Below, in pieces: positions 50,093 to 52,135 of a stretch of DNA of 52,135 nucleotides. The stretch's first letter is position 1. Every line of letters begins with the position of its first letter. The DNA lies in assembly GCA_964568425.1 (NCBI GenBank), contig CAZMPO010000013.1:1-52135 (forward strand), in the 5' to 3' direction. Source of the DNA: CAKSQF01 sp964568425. GTDB taxonomy: Bacteria > Bacillota > Clostridia > Oscillospirales > CAG-272. A program made the translations under genes and the position numbers. The notes beneath the pieces were generated by a model. The model was not told where the DNA came from. It made no database searches and saw only the letters and a list, made by a program, of their open reading frames with translations.

Positions 50093-50941
50093 TTAGAATT
50101 TACCGCTTCGTCCGCCGTAAGAGCCGCCGCTCGATGAGCGACGATATCCGCCGCCCGAACTGCTTTGTGTCTGCCTCGGGGTCTTGACAACATTTTTGTA
50201 CAGGAAGATATCTCCGCTGCTCGTTATCGCAAGGCTGTCCTTTTTGACATAGGAATTTGCGTTGTTGTTTGCTCTGACGCTCTTAAGCTGACCCTTCATC
50301 GCAAGGACGCTCACGAGCGCGATGACAAATCCGACAACGAGGGACACGCCGATGATCTCCCCTGCGGGGAAGGTCTTGTTTATATGGGAATCGAGCGTCT
50401 TATCGACATTTTCCGCATATGCATACGCCGCATCGGCATACAGACCGTCGGTGAGATAATGGACAACATCATCCTCGAAATCGTTCAGCGCAAACCATCC
50501 GTAAGCATCGCGACAGATACCGCTGGTGTTGATATCCCAATCGCGTGTGTCAATGACGACCGTCAAGAGCGCGCCGTTGGTCTCTCTGCCGTAGAGCGAC
50601 TCGTAAAGATCGGCATTAAACTCGGCGATATCGCGATGGTCGTCACCGCGAGTTTTCAAAAAGACGATTCCAACCGAAATTCCGTACTTTTCGCCGACCT
50701 CTTTAAGCTTTTGCTCGATCTTGATTATTTCGTCGCCGTCCAGCAGATCGGCATCATCAAAGACAAAATGGATGTCGCCGTAATCGGGCACCGTCGCATC
50801 GTCGATCGGGACAAAGGTTACAACATTCGACGGACCGTTGCCGTCTATGATCTCGACGGCAAACGCCGGTGTGAGAGTGCAAAGCGACAGCATGACAATT
50901 GCCACCGCGAGTGCAAGTGATCTTTTCAAAATTGTATTCAT
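50093..50941 (-). CDS. TPM-domain membrane protein
   Basis: 282 residues. Signal peptide about 1-25, then a TPM (TLP18.3/Psb32/MOLO-1) domain: FVFDDADLLDGDEIIKIEQKL, GISVGIVFLKTRG and ESLYGRETNGALLTVVID. A single membrane helix (about 190-212, GEIIGVSLVVGFVIALVSVLAM) precedes a short cytosolic tail of Ser/Gly/Arg repeats (SSSGGGYRRSSSGGSYGGRSG). TPM domains have been linked to phosphatase activity in plants and to membrane complexes; no catalytic claim is made. I use the ATG at 50941 (GAGGGGG 8 nt upstream) rather than the GTG at 50950. It follows the zinc-ribbon gene by 13 nt. Confidence 0.88.
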   Translation of the reverse strand: MNTILKRSLALAVAIVMLSLCTLTPAFAVEIIDGNGPSNVVTFVPIDDATVPDYGDIHFVFDDADLLDGDEIIKIEQKLKEVGEKYGISVGIVFLKTRGDDHRDIAEFNADLYESLYGRETNGALLTVVIDTRDWDINTSGICRDAYGWFALNDFEDDVVHYLTDGLYADAAYAYAENVDKTLDSHINKTFPAGEIIGVSLVVGFVIALVSVLAMKGQLKSVRANNNANSYVKKDSLAITSSGDIFLYKNVVKTPRQTQSSSGGGYRRSSSGGSYGGRSGKF

Positions 50942-50954
50942 CGATCGCACCCCC

Positions 50955-52046
50955 TCACATGCCGATAAGCCACATCAGCGAGCCGATCAGCGCACACGCG
51001 GCGGCGGCAATACCGGTCAGTCCAAACAGCCATTTTACAAATGCGCCCTTGTCGAGCGGCAGATTGCCGACGATCTTGCCCGTCTGTCCGTTCACGAAGA
51101 AGGGATATTTTTCGTTGTTCCATGTCGTGTTGAGTATCCAAACAGGGCAAAGGAGATAGCGCACATTGCTGTTTGACACTTTGACGGTCGAGCTTTCCGC
51201 CCTGACCGAGCTGTAACCCCTGACGGTGTCGGCAAAGGCTTTTTCGGTCGAGACCTTCATCCTCGATTTGACGCGATCGAGGCAATCGTCGGATGAAACA
51301 TCGTAACGCTCAGCGTAATATCCCGACAGATATGAGGTTGCAAAATCGACCGCCTGCCCGAAATCAAAGGGCTCGATCGACTCGGAGACGGTGTCGTCAA
51401 ATTTCGACGAGCCGTCGGAGGGGACGTTGTCGAACGACAAATTACCCTTCCTCGTCACGAGAAAGTGCGAGGTCTCGACAAAGTTATATCTGCTGTTGCT
51501 CCATGCGCGAGTTCTGGTCGCCTTGTAGCGTATCGATGCGTCAACATCGCCGTCAAAGAACCAATAGGGTATGTAGACACCTTTGATCTCGTCAAGATGA
51601 TTTTCGTCCTTGAATATCTTCGGAAGGAGCTTTTTGCCCGAAAAGTGTCTCGAAAGTGCCGATTTTGCCGCCTTTTTGTCGACCTTGAAGGGTATGACCA
51701 TGTCAGGGAAAAGATCGCCCGACAGTCTGCCCGACAGGACGACCGGATTGTCGCAGAAGGGGCAGATCGTCGCCGCCGTTGTTTCATCGGCGACGATCTC
51801 ACCGCCACAGCTTTTGCAGGTGTAGATCGACATGTTGTCGTCATCGCTCCACTGCTTATCGGTGACATTTGCCCGATCAAAGCTGTCGTCTTCGGTCGAC
51901 TGCAGCTCCTCATCGTACGCACGCAGTGTTTCTGCCTCAAATTCGGTGTCACAATAGGGGCATTTCAGCTTTTGGATACTGCTGTCAAACTCTATCGCGC
52001 CGCCGCAACACGGGCATTTATATGTAATCTGATTTTCAGTTGCCAT
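50955..52046 (-). CDS. Zinc-ribbon protein with C-terminal membrane helix
   Basis: 363 residues. Two N-terminal zinc ribbons, CPCCGGAIEF...CPYCDTEF (11-36) and CKSCGGEIV...CPFCDNPV (about 77-100), are followed by a mixed alpha/beta domain (FPDMVIPFKVDKKAAKSAL..., GVYIPYWFFDGDVDASIRYKATRTR) and a hydrophobic C-terminus (FVKWLFGLTGIAAAACALIGSLMWLIGM) that may anchor it in the membrane. The protein resembles the zinc-ribbon partners encoded next to TPM and SPFH proteins in Clostridia. Function is unknown. Confidence 0.85.
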   Translation of the reverse strand: MATENQITYKCPCCGGAIEFDSSIQKLKCPYCDTEFEAETLRAYDEELQSTEDDSFDRANVTDKQWSDDDNMSIYTCKSCGGEIVADETTAATICPFCDNPVVLSGRLSGDLFPDMVIPFKVDKKAAKSALSRHFSGKKLLPKIFKDENHLDEIKGVYIPYWFFDGDVDASIRYKATRTRAWSNSRYNFVETSHFLVTRKGNLSFDNVPSDGSSKFDDTVSESIEPFDFGQAVDFATSYLSGYYAERYDVSSDDCLDRVKSRMKVSTEKAFADTVRGYSSVRAESSTVKVSNSNVRYLLCPVWILNTTWNNEKYPFFVNGQTGKIVGNLPLDKGAFVKWLFGLTGIAAAACALIGSLMWLIGM

Positions 52047-52071
52047 AATCTTCGATATTTTGTCTCAATAT

Positions 52072-52135
52072 TCAGCGGACATCCCCGTCATTGAAGATAT
52101 CTCCGCATTCGGGGCAGAATTTCGGGGGGTTCTTG
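52072..52135 (-). CDS. C-terminal end of a zinc-ribbon protein (partial; possibly SPFH)
   Basis: Only the last 20 codons lie inside the window: KNPPKFCPECGDIFNDGDVR then TGA. The CPECG pair is half of a zinc ribbon at the extreme C-terminus, as found in SPFH-domain (virion-core-like) proteins that commonly precede the two genes downstream. The identity is a guess from context; the gene continues off the right edge. Confidence 0.5.
   Translation of the reverse strand, partial: KNPPKFCPECGDIFNDGDVR

Overview
The window is a Gram-positive, low-to-mid-GC chromosomal segment. The r-protein order, zinc-type S14 and S4, PKTGD-type wall anchors, TTGACA/TATAAT promoters and strong AGGAGG ribosome binding sites point to a member of the Clostridia. 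Relatedness to gut Oscillospiraceae/Ruminococcaceae is my inference from the style of the surface proteins and of the GC-rich intergenic repeats; the sequence alone does not fix the species.

Layout. 120-797 is a DUF421 (YetF-like) membrane protein. 860-16603, all on the minus strand, is one complete S10-spc-alpha ribosomal superoperon read from rpsJ to rplQ, including secY, adk, map, infA and rpoA, with its promoter at 16885-16913 and terminator at 803-835. 17004-22531 carries a radical-SAM pair, a large membrane protein that looks like a catalytically dead P-type ATPase, and RlmB. 22732-27651 holds a zinc-ribbon protein, a small sigma factor, a DUF4364 protein, a peptide-type substrate-binding lipoprotein, a 52-residue membrane peptide and a membrane-anchored protein. 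27830-30004 is an orphan phage-baseplate/YadA-head-like fibre protein. Then come a Xaa-Pro aminopeptidase and a YfcE-type phosphodiesterase.

The most interesting unit is 32601-36451 (minus strand). A consensus promoter drives a clear cobalamin riboswitch, followed by four genes spaced 1-3 nt apart: a 116-aa HNH-repeat-like protein, a wall-anchored DUF4430-like protein, a membrane protein joining an alpha/alpha toroid to a DUF4430 domain (the two folds of animal intrinsic factor and transcobalamin), and an AlkD-type protein. I read this as a candidate cell-surface corrinoid-capture system under B12 control.

To the right lie a MacB/FtsX-type ABC exporter (37070-40434), an isolated AAA_14/DUF4143 ATPase with a palindromic operator, a Cthe_2159-like carbohydrate-binding lipoprotein, and a solo tyrosine recombinase. 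The recombinase gene ends 4 nt before one of two inverted copies of a 22-bp sequence that bracket about 560 bp upstream of a surface-protein gene, a possible recombination switch. The window closes with a small membrane protein, a sugar isomerase/epimerase plus Nudix pair, an HPr-like protein lacking the active-site histidine, and a TPM/zinc-ribbon pair followed by the cut end of another zinc-ribbon protein. Two families of GC-rich repeats recur between genes at about 31.6-31.8, 36.5-37.0 and 45.3-45.7 kb.
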